Source: Streptomyces sp. NBC_01298 (GTDB taxonomy: Bacteria > Actinomycetota > Actinomycetes > Streptomycetales > Streptomycetaceae). From it: 64,000 nt of DNA. Both the position numbers and the translations under genes were made by a program. Of this stretch, positions 42,091 to 51,074 are shown in pieces. The stretch is from assembly GCF_035978755.1 (NCBI RefSeq), contig NZ_CP108414.1:1302001-1366000 (forward strand). Reading direction: 5' to 3'. Numbering within the stretch: position 1 is the first letter of the stretch; the number at the start of each line of letters is the position of its first letter. The notes below the pieces were generated by a model that worked only from the letters and a program-made list of their open reading frames with translations, was not told the origin of the DNA and ran no database searches.

Positions 42091-42107
42091 CTGACAGGAG
42101 GTGTCAG
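42091..42107. promoter_or_regulatory. Perfect inverted repeat upstream of the NIPSNAP gene
   Basis: CTGACA-N5-TGTCAG is a perfect six-base-arm palindrome located 75 bases before the NIPSNAP ATG. The form fits a TetR- or MarR-type operator. No regulator gene is adjacent, so the binding protein is unknown. Confidence 0.5.
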
Positions 42108-42181
42108 CAGACTGGCTCTAACCTGCGGCGCATGGACGACAACTGGACCATGGACCTCACACACACCGGGCGGGCCACCGC

Positions 42182-42739
42182 ATGAGCATCGTCGAACTCC
42201 GGCAGTACACCCTGCGTCCCGGCGCCCGGGAGACGCTGATCGAGCTGTTCGAGCGCGAGTTCGTGACCGGTCAGCAGGCAGTCGGCATCACCGTCGGCGG
42301 CCGGTTCCGCGACCTGGACGACCCGGACCGCTTCGTCTGGCTGCGCGCGTTCCCCGACATGGCGCACCGCCGGCGCGCGCTCGAGGCGTTCTACACCGGC
42401 CCGGTCTGGCGGGAGCACCGCGACACCGCCAACGCCACCATGATCGACAGTGACGACGTCCTGCTCTTGCGCGGCCCGGGCTTCACGCCGGGGCCGGGCA
42501 CGAGCGAGGTGTTCGCGACCGTCTGCCACCCCACCGACGCGGCCGATTTCGACGCGTACGCCGCCCGGCACCTGGGCCCGGGCCACGCGCTGCACCGTAC
42601 CGAGCACGCCGAGAACGACTTTCCCCGCTTGCCCGTCCGGACCGGGGAAGACGTCCGGATCTGGTTCGGCCGGGCCGAGCCGGCACCCTGGCCGACCCGA
42701 CGGCTGCGATGGGAGCCTGTGAAGCCTCGGAACTCCTAA
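42182..42739 (+). CDS. NIPSNAP family protein
   Basis: A 185-residue protein with two ferredoxin-like alpha/beta modules. The first opens IVELRQYTLRPGARETLIELFEREF and contains RFRDLDDPDRFVWLRAFPDMAHRRRALEAFYTGPVW, both diagnostic of NIPSNAP. The second module is shorter (VFATVCHPTDAADFDAYAARHLGPGH). Family members are dimeric barrels, sometimes heme- or substrate-binding; the role here is unknown. It is a lone gene with a palindromic operator-like site upstream, and it marks the end of normal sequence before the transposase debris. Confidence 0.85.
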   Translation: MSIVELRQYTLRPGARETLIELFEREFVTGQQAVGITVGGRFRDLDDPDRFVWLRAFPDMAHRRRALEAFYTGPVWREHRDTANATMIDSDDVLLLRGPGFTPGPGTSEVFATVCHPTDAADFDAYAARHLGPGHALHRTEHAENDFPRLPVRTGEDVRIWFGRAEPAPWPTRRLRWEPVKPRNS

Positions 42740-42795
42740 AGGTTGTTGCAGAAGGGTGGGTGTGGGCAGGTCGGTGGGATGGCTGACCTGTTGTT

Positions 42796-43185
42796 TCACC
42801 GGGCGGTGGCGAGGTTGTGCATGATGGCGACGGCTTGGACGGCGTGGTGGAGGCCGTCTCCTTTCTGGCGGCAGGCTCAGAGGATCTTCCGGTTCTTCAT
42901 GCGGGCGAAGGCGTGCTCGACGCGGGCGCGGACCCGTCGGTGTTCGGCGTTGTCCTCCCTGGTGGCGACGGCACGATACCTCTTGAGGCGGTTGAGCCCG
43001 CACTCCACCGCGTGGCGCTCGCGGTAGTCGACCGGGTCGAAGCGCGGTGGCCGGTCACCCTGAGGGAGCCGAGCCTCTGGCAGTTGCGTGCCTGATCCGC
43101 CTTGTTGGGGTTGATGTAGCAGATCTCGCGGCGGCGCAGGTAGGCACGGTTCTTGCGGGAGGCGTACGCCTTTTCGGTCCTGTCG
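42796..43185 (-). pseudogene. Decayed, chimeric IS5-family transposase
   Basis: On the minus strand two pieces of different IS5-group transposases are fused. The first reads [17 protein letters not shown] ... KADQARN, then after a frameshift [18 protein letters not shown] and [13 protein letters not shown] (the C-terminal glutamate region of the DDE fold). At about 42958 it switches to [19 protein letters not shown], a TGA stop at 42877-42879 (where relatives have an arginine CGA) and ACRQKGDGLHHAVQAVAIMHNLA from another IS5 subgroup. No inverted repeats or target duplications are recognised. It is dead and marks past insertions at this spot. Confidence 0.8.
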
Positions 43186-43319
43186 AGTCCTCCTCAATCC
43201 TGGCCAGTCGGAGGTGGTGAGGCGATCGCCCTACCACCATTGCCGCTCGACAGCTCCACCGGAGACTCGACGCCAACCGCCGGTCCGCCCCGGAGAGCAG
43301 ATGCCGTCGGCCTCCATGC

Positions 43320-43691
43320 CCAAAGCGAGGCCACAGAGCAGAAGCCGACTCTGGACCTGGGTGGTGATCGGTACTACCTGCCCAGCCTCTTCCTTGACGA
43401 GGGCGAACTCGAGTTCGTTGATGTGGTCTGTACGACGGCCCGGTTCTATGCCACCGAAGTCGTCTCGTCTACCCACGCGGAAATGCCCTGACCTCAGTAG
43501 TTTTCCGCGCGAATCCGGAAGGGCAGGCTGCCTGGCTCCCGGTCGACCACTCCCTGCTCGTAGACGCCTCCCAGGATTCCAGCGGCTCCACGACGGTCCC
43601 CTCCTACAGCGTCTGCCCACCGCTGCTCTTGGCCGGACCCGCAGGGCTCTGGCTCGCAACCGCGATCGGACACCTTGCCCAGCAGAGCTGA
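43320..43691 (+). pseudogene. Broken ORF of unknown function
   Basis: Two adjacent plus-strand frames look like one former gene. Upstream, GGDRYYLPSLFLDEGELEFVDV and TTARFYATEVVSSTHAEMP run to a stop at 43489-43491. From 43498, one frame over, VVFRANPEGQAAWLPVDHSL and LLLAGPAGLWLATAIGHLAQQS run to the stop at 43691. The composition is protein-like and less GC-biased than the neighbours. No family is recognised. A one-base loss or two-base gain near 43495 would explain the split. Confidence 0.5.
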
Positions 43692-43829
43692 ACGCAGCCA
43701 CCTGGACTGTCACGAGTTGCGAAAGTCTTGAATGCGTCTTTGTCTGGGTCGACCCCGGCGGGGAGCATCGCTAGCCTCAGGACTCACTTTGGACAGCCGT
43801 GCGTCTCATGCGGTGAAGACGGGGAAACC

Positions 43830-44231
43830 ATGGATGTTGCGGTGATCGCGGAAGGCCCCGACGGGGAAGACCAACTCCGTTCTCTAAGGGACTGGTTATC
43901 CGACTCCCAGGAGTTGCGGGGGCGGGTCGAAGGGGTAGAGCGGCCGCCACGGGCCGGCACGCTGGGGCCGGTGCTCGACGCATTGTCGGTCGCACTCGGC
44001 CCGGCCGGTGCGGCGAGCGCGCTGGCCACCGGTCTCGTCGCCTGGCTGCGCACCCGCCGGGGCGATGTGCACATCAAAGTGACGCTTCCGGACCGCAGTT
44101 CGCTGGAGCTGACCGCGAAGCGGGTCTCCGGTCTCGACACCGACGCCCTGCAGCAGCAAGTGACCCAACTGGGGGACCTATTGAACCGGCATCAGGACAC
44201 GGGCGGGCCCGATCCCCACGAACTGCCGTGA
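43830..44231 (+). CDS. EACC1 (effector-associated constant component 1) protein
   Basis: A 133-residue protein: MDVAVIAEGPDGEDQLRSLRDWLSDSQELRGRV in outline, then the diagnostic block GTLGPVLDALSVALGPAGAA, the predicted membrane helix SALATGLVAWLRTRRGDVHIKV and a CorA-like beta end with LELTAKRVSGLD. This matches effector-associated constant component 1 described by Aravind and colleagues in NTP-dependent conflict systems (from memory). It is thought to be the constant sensor or membrane partner of the variable effector protein. The next gene begins inside its stop codon. GGGGAAACC precedes the ATG at 43830; an earlier in-frame ATG (43728) adds unrelated residues. Confidence 0.88.
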   Translation: MDVAVIAEGPDGEDQLRSLRDWLSDSQELRGRVEGVERPPRAGTLGPVLDALSVALGPAGAASALATGLVAWLRTRRGDVHIKVTLPDRSSLELTAKRVSGLDTDALQQQVTQLGDLLNRHQDTGGPDPHELP

Positions 44232-47200
44232 CGGACCTGTCGGGTGCCGGCGTACGGGTCCTGCTGATCGCGACCGCCACTCACGAGGGCCCCCTGCTGA
44301 CGTCGGTGCCCGCGGTCACAACCTCCTGCCAGGACCTGCGCACGGCCCTGATCGACCGCTGCGGGGTGCGGCCCGACCACCTTCGCACGCTGCTGGACCC
44401 AGCCGACGCGCAGGCCATGGCGCAGGCCGTCACCGAGGAGGCGCAGCGCGCGGACACCGTGCTGCTGGTCTATTTCATCGGGCACGGTCTGCTCGGCCCC
44501 GACGGCGAGCTGTATCTGGCGGCGACCGGCACCGACCGCCTCACCCCCGGCATGGCCGGGCATCAGGCGCTGTCGTTCTCCTCGCTGCGGCAGGCACTGG
44601 AGGCGAGCCGGGCGTCGTCCGTCGTTGTCGTACTCGACTGCTGCTTCTCCGGACGGGCTTCTCTGGGCAGAAGCCCGTCCCTGCCCGCGTTCACGATGAC
44701 GCCCGCGCACGGCATGTACCTGATGGGCTCCGCGGAGCAGCTGGCCCTCGCGCCGCCCGACGCCACGCACACGGCATTCACCGGCGCGCTCCTCGAGCTG
44801 CTGACGCACGGCGACCCGCGCGGGCTCCAGCCTCTGACCCTGGACGCCGTCTTCGACTGGGTCTTCCGCGCCATGGGTGACCGGCAGGGGCCGCTGCCCC
44901 GACGCCAGGCCGGGGACCGCTCGGGACACCTGGTCATCGCACCGAACCCGGCGGTACCGACGCGCGCGGAGCCTCCCGAGGAAGTGGAGCCCGCGCCCGG
45001 CCGCTGCCCATATCTGGGCCTGGACGCCTTCGGGGTGGACGACGCCGACGTGTACTTCGGGCGCGACGGCATGACGGAGCGGGTCTTCGCCGCACTGGCG
45101 GAGGCTGCCGGGGCGGATGAGCCGGGCCCACTGGTTCTGGTGGGCCCGTCCGGCTCGGGAAAGACCTCGCTTCTCAACGCCGGGCTGACGGCCGGACTGC
45201 GCGAGCGAGGATTGCTCGGCACCACCTCCTGGCTCCCCCTGCACCTCACCCCCGGCAGGAGCCCGCTCCGAAGGCTGGCAGCACTCTTCGACACCGGCTC
45301 TGAGACCGTCGAACGGTTGAGGGAGGACCCCGGCCACGCGATCGAGCTGGCCGACCGGTTGGCGGCCGGCCGGCCGGAGCACCGGGTGATCGTCCTCGTC
45401 GACCAGTTGGAGGAACTATTCACGCTGTGCCCGGATCTATCGGAGCGCACCGCGTTCCTGCGTGCGGTGACCGCCCTGGCCCGGCCCTCGGGAGGCGGTC
45501 GGCCGGGGACCCCGGTGGTGCTCGCGCTCCGGGCGGACTTCTACGGCCAGGCGGCAGCCCACCCCGAACTGCTCGCCGCTCTGCGCGACACCCAGCTTTT
45601 GGTCGAGCCGATGACCCCCGGCGAACTCCACGCCGCCGTGGAGGGACCCGCCACTGCCGCCGGGCTGATCCTCGACGAGGGCCTCGCCGACGTGATCCTG
45701 CACGAGTTCGGCGCGACGACCGACCGGCAATCGGCCGCGGGGGCACTGCCGCTGCTGTCCCACGTCCTGTGGGCGACCTGGCTGCGGCGCGCCGGATCGC
45801 GGCTCACCGTCGCCCAGTACCGGGCCGCCGGCGGCATCGCGGAGGCGATCAGGACCACCGCCGACGACACGTACGACGGACTCGACCCGCAGGGCCGGGA
45901 AGCCGTACGTCTCATGCTGCCCCGGCTGGTGCGCGTAGGGGAGGACTCCGCCGACACCGCCCAGCCCGTGGATCGCTCCGCGCTCCTACACGGCCTGCCC
46001 GACACTCCGGCCGCACAGCGGGCGATCGACCGGTTCACCCGGGCCCGTCTGCTCACCCTCGACCAGGACTCCGCCCGCATCAGCCATGAAGCGCTGCTGC
46101 GCGCCTGGCCCCGGCTGACGGAGTGGGTCGACGCCGACCGGGACTGGCTGCGCGCCCGGCAGCAACTGACCACCGACACCCGGGCATGGGAGCGGTCCGG
46201 GCGGGAGTCCTCGCTTCTCTACCGGGGAAGCAGGCTGGCCGCCGTACGGGAACGCGCCGCGTCGTCACCGGCGAGCGCGGTCGAACCCGACTCCGTGCTC
46301 GCCGAGTTCGTGGACGCGTCTTGGCGGCAGGAGCGCCGTGGTGTGCGCCGGGCCCGGATCGCCGTGGCGTTCCTCACAGCGCTGTTCGTGCTCGCCACCT
46401 CCGGGCTGATCGGTTCCGTGATCTTCCAGCGGCGGGCCGAGCGGGCGGGCGAACGGGATCTGGCCCGGTACCTCGCGGCCGAAGCCGAGGAGATCCGCGT
46501 CCAGCAGCCCGGTCTCGCCAAGCAGCTGAGCCTGGTCTCGTACCGGACGGACAAGGACGCGGGGCGCGGCTCGCTGCTCAACAGCCGGCGCATACCCGGC
46601 GTGATCAACGCGGAGGAGCCGGCTCAGGACCTGGCCTACAGCGGTGACGGCCGAATCCTCGCGATCTCCACCGGTGGCGCGATCGAGCTGCGCTTTCCGG
46701 GCGGCTCCGCACAGGTCGAAACAGGCGTGACCGGACCCGTCGTGATCAGCCGCGACGGCCTGACGCTCGCTGCGGTCACCTACGACGAGTCTCAGCCGAA
46801 GACGGCGTGGGTGCGGCTGTGGGACATCTCGCATCCCGACCGTCCGAGGCAGACCGCCGCACCCAGTGTGGACCACTCGATCCACGCGCTCGCCCTGAGC
46901 GTGGACGGGAAGACCTTGTACGGCGGCCTGTCGACCGGTGGGATCCAGGTCTGGGACATCGGCGACCCCGCCGCGCCGCAACCCCTGCCCGCCCTCCAGG
47001 GCCATTCCGCGCGGATCGACTCCCTGGCAGTGTCCCCCCGGCGAGACCTGCTCGCCAGCATGAGCGCGGACGGCCGGGTCCAGCTCTGGAAGGCGGCCGA
47101 CTCCGGACGCCCCAAGCGCGTCGCCGTGCTCGAGGGGGCGCCGTACGACCGCAGCGTTCTGGTGAACCCCGGGCCGTTGCACCGGGTGGCCTTCAACCCC

Positions 47201-48763
47201 GACGGACAGATGCTCGCGGCTCCGGTCGCCGTGACCGGCGGGGACAGGATCGGGCTGTGGGAGTTGGACGAGCCCGGCGCGCCCCGGAGGAGGGCCTCGA
47301 AAGCAGACGATCCGAAGGGCGCCATGTCCATCCCCTGCTCGGAGGGAACGAGTTCCCTGGCGTTCAGCCCGATCCGAGAGTTCGTGGCCGGGACCTGCGG
47401 CAGCACCTGGCAGGCGTGGATCTACCAGGAGAGCCTGGTTGCCGACGCGATCCTGCCCGGGGCGTCGGGCGGCGGCGAGGGAGGCTACACCGATGTGGGG
47501 ACGGTCCTGTTCGACCCCGCCAATCCGCGCAGACTGCTGCAGTCCACCGCCCACGGCGTGCGTGTCTTCTACGTCGGCAACCCGGCCCAACTGGGCGCCG
47601 AGGCACTCCTTCAGGCGATGCCCGGGACGGGAGCCCAGTTCGATTACCGGTCGGACGGCAAGAGGACACTGCTCGCCCTTCAGGGGGTGGGTGTGAACTA
47701 CCTGTGGGACGTGACGGACATGCCGGGCTCGGGCACGGTCCTCGCCACGACCCGCTCGCCGGACATGTTCTCGGGAGGGGACATCGCCCTCAGCCCGGAC
47801 GGCCGCCTCCTCGCGAACGTCGAGGTGTACGAGACCGGTGAGGCCGACAAGGACGGCAAGAGGCAGAAGAACCTCGGTGTGCGACTGCGCAGCACCTCAG
47901 CAGCTCCGAATACCGAACCGCTCTCCACCATCGAAGAGTTGGACAACGGTGTGGCACAAATCGCCTTCAGCCCAACCGAGCCCGTGCTGGCCGTATCCGA
48001 CATGAACGGCTGGAAGGACCTCAACCACAAGACACCGGGCGTACGGATCTACGACATCACGCACCCCGAGCGTCCGCAGCAGATCGCCCGGATCGACGCG
48101 ACGGCCCCGATGCTGGAGTTCTCCCCGGACGGCACGTCACTCCTCCTCACCGACACCCCCTTCGCCGACCCTCGCGACACCCTGCCGCAGCCGGCGGACG
48201 AGTTGGAGAGCTGGGACCTCACCGACCCCGGGCACCCGGAGAAGCAGTGGGCGCGCCCGGTCGAGGCCGAGATGGGCTCGGTACACACCGCGTTCCGCCC
48301 GGACGGCAAGCTGCTCGCCATCTACGACAGCGGCGGCGTTCTGAGGCTATGGCGTGTCGAGGAGCACCGGCTCACCGAACAGCTCGCCCAGGTCTCCGTG
48401 AGCATCGACGGGAGCCCGATCGCCTTCAGCCCCGACGGAACCCGCCTCGCCCTGACCGCGACGACGGCCGTGGGTGCCGACGAACGCCCGGAGATCTGGG
48501 ATCTGGCCGATCCGCGGAATCCCCACCGGCACTCCTACCTGCCGGGCTCATCGCGCGCCGCCGACTTCTACGCGCTCCAGTTCACCCCGGACGGCGATTT
48601 CCTCGCCATCGTCAGGGCTTCCGCGGGCGTAGAGCTGTGGGACACCGACCCCGAACGGGCGATCGGCGAGATCTGCGCCTCGGTCGGCGATCCCATCACC
48701 CCGGAGGAATGGAGGCGCTACCTGCCCGGCAAACCGTACGATCCACCGTGCCGCCCGTCCTAG
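44228..48763 (+). CDS. Caspase-like peptidase / nSTAND NTPase / WD40 effector protein
   Basis: A 1511-residue multidomain protein, GTG start overlapping the EACC1 stop by four bases. Residues 1-240 form a caspase-like C14 peptidase: catalytic His86 in VYFIGHGLLG and Cys139 in VVVVLDCCFSG. Residues 258-560 form the nSTAND NTPase: entry motif CPYLGLDAFGVDDADVYFGRD, Walker A GPSGSGKTS (305-313), Walker B VIVLVDQLEELF with Asp391. Winged-helix/connector sequence follows to about 700, then a membrane helix near 706-730 (VAFLTALFVLATSGLIGSVIF). Residues about 785-1480 carry degenerate WD40 blades (IQVWDI, VQLWKA, IGLWEL, VRIYDI, LRLWRV). Likely role: a threat-sensing death or defence effector, with the WD40 part as sensor and the caspase as executor. 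Confidence 0.92.
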   Translation: MTDLSGAGVRVLLIATATHEGPLLTSVPAVTTSCQDLRTALIDRCGVRPDHLRTLLDPADAQAMAQAVTEEAQRADTVLLVYFIGHGLLGPDGELYLAATGTDRLTPGMAGHQALSFSSLRQALEASRASSVVVVLDCCFSGRASLGRSPSLPAFTMTPAHGMYLMGSAEQLALAPPDATHTAFTGALLELLTHGDPRGLQPLTLDAVFDWVFRAMGDRQGPLPRRQAGDRSGHLVIAPNPAVPTRAEPPEEVEPAPGRCPYLGLDAFGVDDADVYFGRDGMTERVFAALAEAAGADEPGPLVLVGPSGSGKTSLLNAGLTAGLRERGLLGTTSWLPLHLTPGRSPLRRLAALFDTGSETVERLREDPGHAIELADRLAAGRPEHRVIVLVDQLEELFTLCPDLSERTAFLRAVTALARPSGGGRPGTPVVLALRADFYGQAAAHPELLAALRDTQLLVEPMTPGELHAAVEGPATAAGLILDEGLADVILHEFGATTDRQSAAGALPLLSHVLWATWLRRAGSRLTVAQYRAAGGIAEAIRTTADDTYDGLDPQGREAVRLMLPRLVRVGEDSADTAQPVDRSALLHGLPDTPAAQRAIDRFTRARLLTLDQDSARISHEALLRAWPRLTEWVDADRDWLRARQQLTTDTRAWERSGRESSLLYRGSRLAAVRERAASSPASAVEPDSVLAEFVDASWRQERRGVRRARIAVAFLTALFVLATSGLIGSVIFQRRAERAGERDLARYLAAEAEEIRVQQPGLAKQLSLVSYRTDKDAGRGSLLNSRRIPGVINAEEPAQDLAYSGDGRILAISTGGAIELRFPGGSAQVETGVTGPVVISRDGLTLAAVTYDESQPKTAWVRLWDISHPDRPRQTAAPSVDHSIHALALSVDGKTLYGGLSTGGIQVWDIGDPAAPQPLPALQGHSARIDSLAVSPRRDLLASMSADGRVQLWKAADSGRPKRVAVLEGAPYDRSVLVNPGPLHRVAFNPDGQMLAAPVAVTGGDRIGLWELDEPGAPRRRASKADDPKGAMSIPCSEGTSSLAFSPIREFVAGTCGSTWQAWIYQESLVADAILPGASGGGEGGYTDVGTVLFDPANPRRLLQSTAHGVRVFYVGNPAQLGAEALLQAMPGTGAQFDYRSDGKRTLLALQGVGVNYLWDVTDMPGSGTVLATTRSPDMFSGGDIALSPDGRLLANVEVYETGEADKDGKRQKNLGVRLRSTSAAPNTEPLSTIEELDNGVAQIAFSPTEPVLAVSDMNGWKDLNHKTPGVRIYDITHPERPQQIARIDATAPMLEFSPDGTSLLLTDTPFADPRDTLPQPADELESWDLTDPGHPEKQWARPVEAEMGSVHTAFRPDGKLLAIYDSGGVLRLWRVEEHRLTEQLAQVSVSIDGSPIAFSPDGTRLALTATTAVGADERPEIWDLADPRNPHRHSYLPGSSRAADFYALQFTPDGDFLAIVRASAGVELWDTDPERAIGEICASVGDPITPEEWRRYLPGKPYDPPCRPS

Positions 48764-48833
48764 GGAATCGGGTCGACTGCGCCCTGCCCCCCTCGGGCCC
48801 TCCGGGGCCGCGGCTCTGTGCGAGGGGATCTGT

Positions 48834-48858
48834 GGGACCGGGACCCCCCTCCGGTCCC
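48834..48858. terminator. Hairpin between the conflict operon and the winged-helix gene
   Basis: GGGACCGG-N9-CCGGTCCC forms an eight-base perfect stem between two convergent genes. There is no T-run. Confidence 0.55.
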
Positions 48859-48869
48859 GGCCCCACGGT

Positions 48870-50018
48870 TCAGGCGAGCAGCCGGGTCTCGGCGCTCGGT
48901 AGTTTGTTCCACCAGTGGCCGTACCGCCGGTAGACCTCCGGTTCGCGGTCGGCCAGGAAGGCCGTCAGCGCCCGGGCCTCGCCGGCGAGGGCCTCCCAGA
49001 CCTCCTCCGGCAGCGGGTGGAAGGCGGTGGCCTCGATGCCGGCGCCGGACGGCCGCCACACGCCGGCGACGTGGCCGTCGACCAGCAGGGTCGCCAGGGT
49101 GTCGCCGTTCATCCGCGCGACGAGCTTGCGGTACGCCGGCGGAACGATGCGGCTCCGGTCGGCGTAGGCCAGCAGCACGCTGTCCCACATGGCCATCAGC
49201 CGGGGCGGCGCCGGTGTGTCCTCCTCCGGAATCGGCGCGCCCTGGACGTCGAACAGCTCCTCGCCGTCCGGCCCCGTCAGCCGGACGAGCCCGCCGGCCG
49301 GCTCCAGCGCGCGCAGGGCCTGGCGGACCCTGGACCGCGGGACCAGGGAGAACTGCGCCACGTCCGCCGCCGACGCCGGCCCGAACCCCTCCAGGTAGCG
49401 CAGGACCAGCGTCCGCAGGGACTCCTCCGCCGCCTCCGGGTCCGCCGGTACGGTGCGCGGCCGGCTCGGGGGTGCGACGTACGACGGACGCTCCCCGAAC
49501 GACCACGGCGCGGCGGTGGGCGCGTGCAGCAGCGGTGCGTACTGCCGCAGCCCCCACCACGCTCCTGGCCGCGGCGCGGCCCCCAGCCGGTGTCCGAGCC
49601 AGGCCTCGCACTCCGCCGTCGTACGGGGCCGGTCGGCGAAGTCCAGCAGTTCCGGCACGAGGAGGTCGGCGTCCTCGGCCGTCAGCCCCGAGTCCGTGAA
49701 GCGGGTCCCGAGCCGGGCGGCCCGTACGGACGGCTGCACGGCCTCCCGGAAGACCGGGTAGTCCCGCGCGTGCACGGCGTGCAGGGTCAGCCGCATCAGC
49801 GTCGACTTGAGGACCTCGCGCCCCGTGAAGGCCGCGTCGAGGTCCGCCGGGTCGAAACCGGCGAGCCGGTTCCACAGCGCGAGGTAGGGCGAGGCCGCGT
49901 GCTGCGCCTGCAGGGCGACCACCCTGCGGACCGCGTCGCCGACGCCCATCACCTCGCGCCGCAGCAGCAACTGCCGTGCGAGGGTGGAGCGGTTGAGCTC
50001 CCTTGCGCTGACCTTCAT
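48870..50018 (-). CDS. Winged-helix DNA-binding domain protein (HTH_42/AlkX-like)
   Basis: A 382-residue protein of the winged-helix HTH_42 family (YcaQ/AlkX relatives). Conserved blocks are LNRSTLARQLLLRRE, VVALQAQHAASPYLALWNRLAGFDP, KSTLMRLTLHAVHARDYPVF, YLEGFGPASAADVAQFS, and the DNA-contacting QxD-like region replaced here by LVDGHVAGVWRP. Related proteins unhook DNA interstrand crosslinks or repair alkylated bases, but the catalytic QxD/QxQ motif of the glycosylases is not evident, so activity is uncertain. It is a single gene facing the conflict operon. Confidence 0.8.
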   Translation of the reverse strand: MKVSARELNRSTLARQLLLRREVMGVGDAVRRVVALQAQHAASPYLALWNRLAGFDPADLDAAFTGREVLKSTLMRLTLHAVHARDYPVFREAVQPSVRAARLGTRFTDSGLTAEDADLLVPELLDFADRPRTTAECEAWLGHRLGAAPRPGAWWGLRQYAPLLHAPTAAPWSFGERPSYVAPPSRPRTVPADPEAAEESLRTLVLRYLEGFGPASAADVAQFSLVPRSRVRQALRALEPAGGLVRLTGPDGEELFDVQGAPIPEEDTPAPPRLMAMWDSVLLAYADRSRIVPPAYRKLVARMNGDTLATLLVDGHVAGVWRPSGAGIEATAFHPLPEEVWEALAGEARALTAFLADREPEVYRRYGHWWNKLPSAETRLLA

Positions 50019-50084
50019 GCCACGCCCGTCCCGTCCCGTGCCGGAACGCGCAGCCTAACCGGCACCTCCGACAGCGCCTCGGCC

Positions 50085-51068
50085 TCAGATGCTGACGCCC
50101 TTGGACCGCAGGTAGGCCATTGGGTCGATGTCCGAGCCGTACGAGGGCCCGGTGCGGATCTCGAAGTGCAGGTGCGGGCCGGTCACGTTGCCCGTGGCGC
50201 CGGAGAGGCCGAGGGTCTGCCCGGCGGTGACGCTCTGGCCGGACGAGACGGAGAGCTGGGAGAGGTGCGCGTACTGGCTGTACTTGCCGTCGGCGTGCCG
50301 GACGACGACCTCGTTGCCGTACGCGCCGCCCCAGCCGGCCGAGACCACGGTGCCCGCGCCGACCGCCTTGACGGTGGTGCCGGTGCTCGCGGAGAAGTCC
50401 ACACCGGTGTGGTAGCCGCTGGACCACATGGAGCCGGCGGTCTTGTACGCGGTGGAGGTGCCGCCGCCGACCGGGGCGACGAAGCCGGTGGACGTGGAAC
50501 CGCCCTGCTGCTCGGCGGGAGCCTCGGGGGCGGCGTCCTGGGGAGCGGCCGCCTCGTCGGAGGAACCCGCCCCGTCGGAGGAATCCGACGAATCGCCAGA
50601 AGTGGAAGAACCGAACGAAGCGGACTTCTTGGCCGGCTTCGGCGTTTCGGCCGGCGCGGAGTCGGCGGTCGCGGCCGGAGCCGCGCCCTTCGCGCCGAGC
50701 GTGAGCTCCAGGCCCGGGTGGATCAGCGACGGGTCGGTGCCGACGGCCTCGAGGTTGTCCGCGTAGAGCTGCTCCCAGCCACCGGTGAGGTGCTGGCGCT
50801 CGGCGATCTTGGAAAGGTAGTCGCCCGGCACCACGGTGTAGACCGTGGGGGCGCTCTGCGCGGCGGCCGGGGCGGCCTGGAGCGAGGCGGGCACCTGCGC
50901 GGCCAGGGCCGGAGCGACGGCGGGCGCCGCGGCCGGGACGCCCGCGGCGTGGGCGCCGGTGGCCCCGAGCAGCGGCAGCGCGAGGGCCGCGCCACCGGTG
51001 CCGGCGGCGGCGAATCCGCGGGATATCGAGCGGGACTTGGGACGGCGGCGCTTACCCGTTCCGTGCAT
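50085..51068 (-). CDS. Secreted LysM/M23 peptidoglycan endopeptidase
   Basis: A 327-residue exported wall hydrolase. The signal peptide (about 1-42) has basic RRRPKSRSISR and a hydrophobic core ending GAHA-A. A LysM-like domain (about 75-125; TVYTVVPGDYLSKIAERQHL ... LIHPGLELTL) binds glycan. An Ala/Ser/Asp-rich linker follows, then the M23 zinc peptidase (about 205-327) with HTGVDFSA (first zinc His and Asp), the GNEVVVRHADGKYSQYAHLSQL strand and GPHLHFEIR (catalytic HxH). It cuts peptide bridges in peptidoglycan during growth or germination. A c-di-AMP riboswitch upstream would tie its expression to osmotic and wall state. Confidence 0.92.
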   Translation of the reverse strand: MHGTGKRRRPKSRSISRGFAAAGTGGAALALPLLGATGAHAAGVPAAAPAVAPALAAQVPASLQAAPAAAQSAPTVYTVVPGDYLSKIAERQHLTGGWEQLYADNLEAVGTDPSLIHPGLELTLGAKGAAPAATADSAPAETPKPAKKSASFGSSTSGDSSDSSDGAGSSDEAAAPQDAAPEAPAEQQGGSTSTGFVAPVGGGTSTAYKTAGSMWSSGYHTGVDFSASTGTTVKAVGAGTVVSAGWGGAYGNEVVVRHADGKYSQYAHLSQLSVSSGQSVTAGQTLGLSGATGNVTGPHLHFEIRTGPSYGSDIDPMAYLRSKGVSI

Positions 51069-51074
51069 GGCGAA

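Noticed and set aside
42796..43185. An intact IS5 insertion sequence
   Set aside because: The coding sequence is a frameshifted chimera with a nonsense codon, and no terminal inverted repeats were found.
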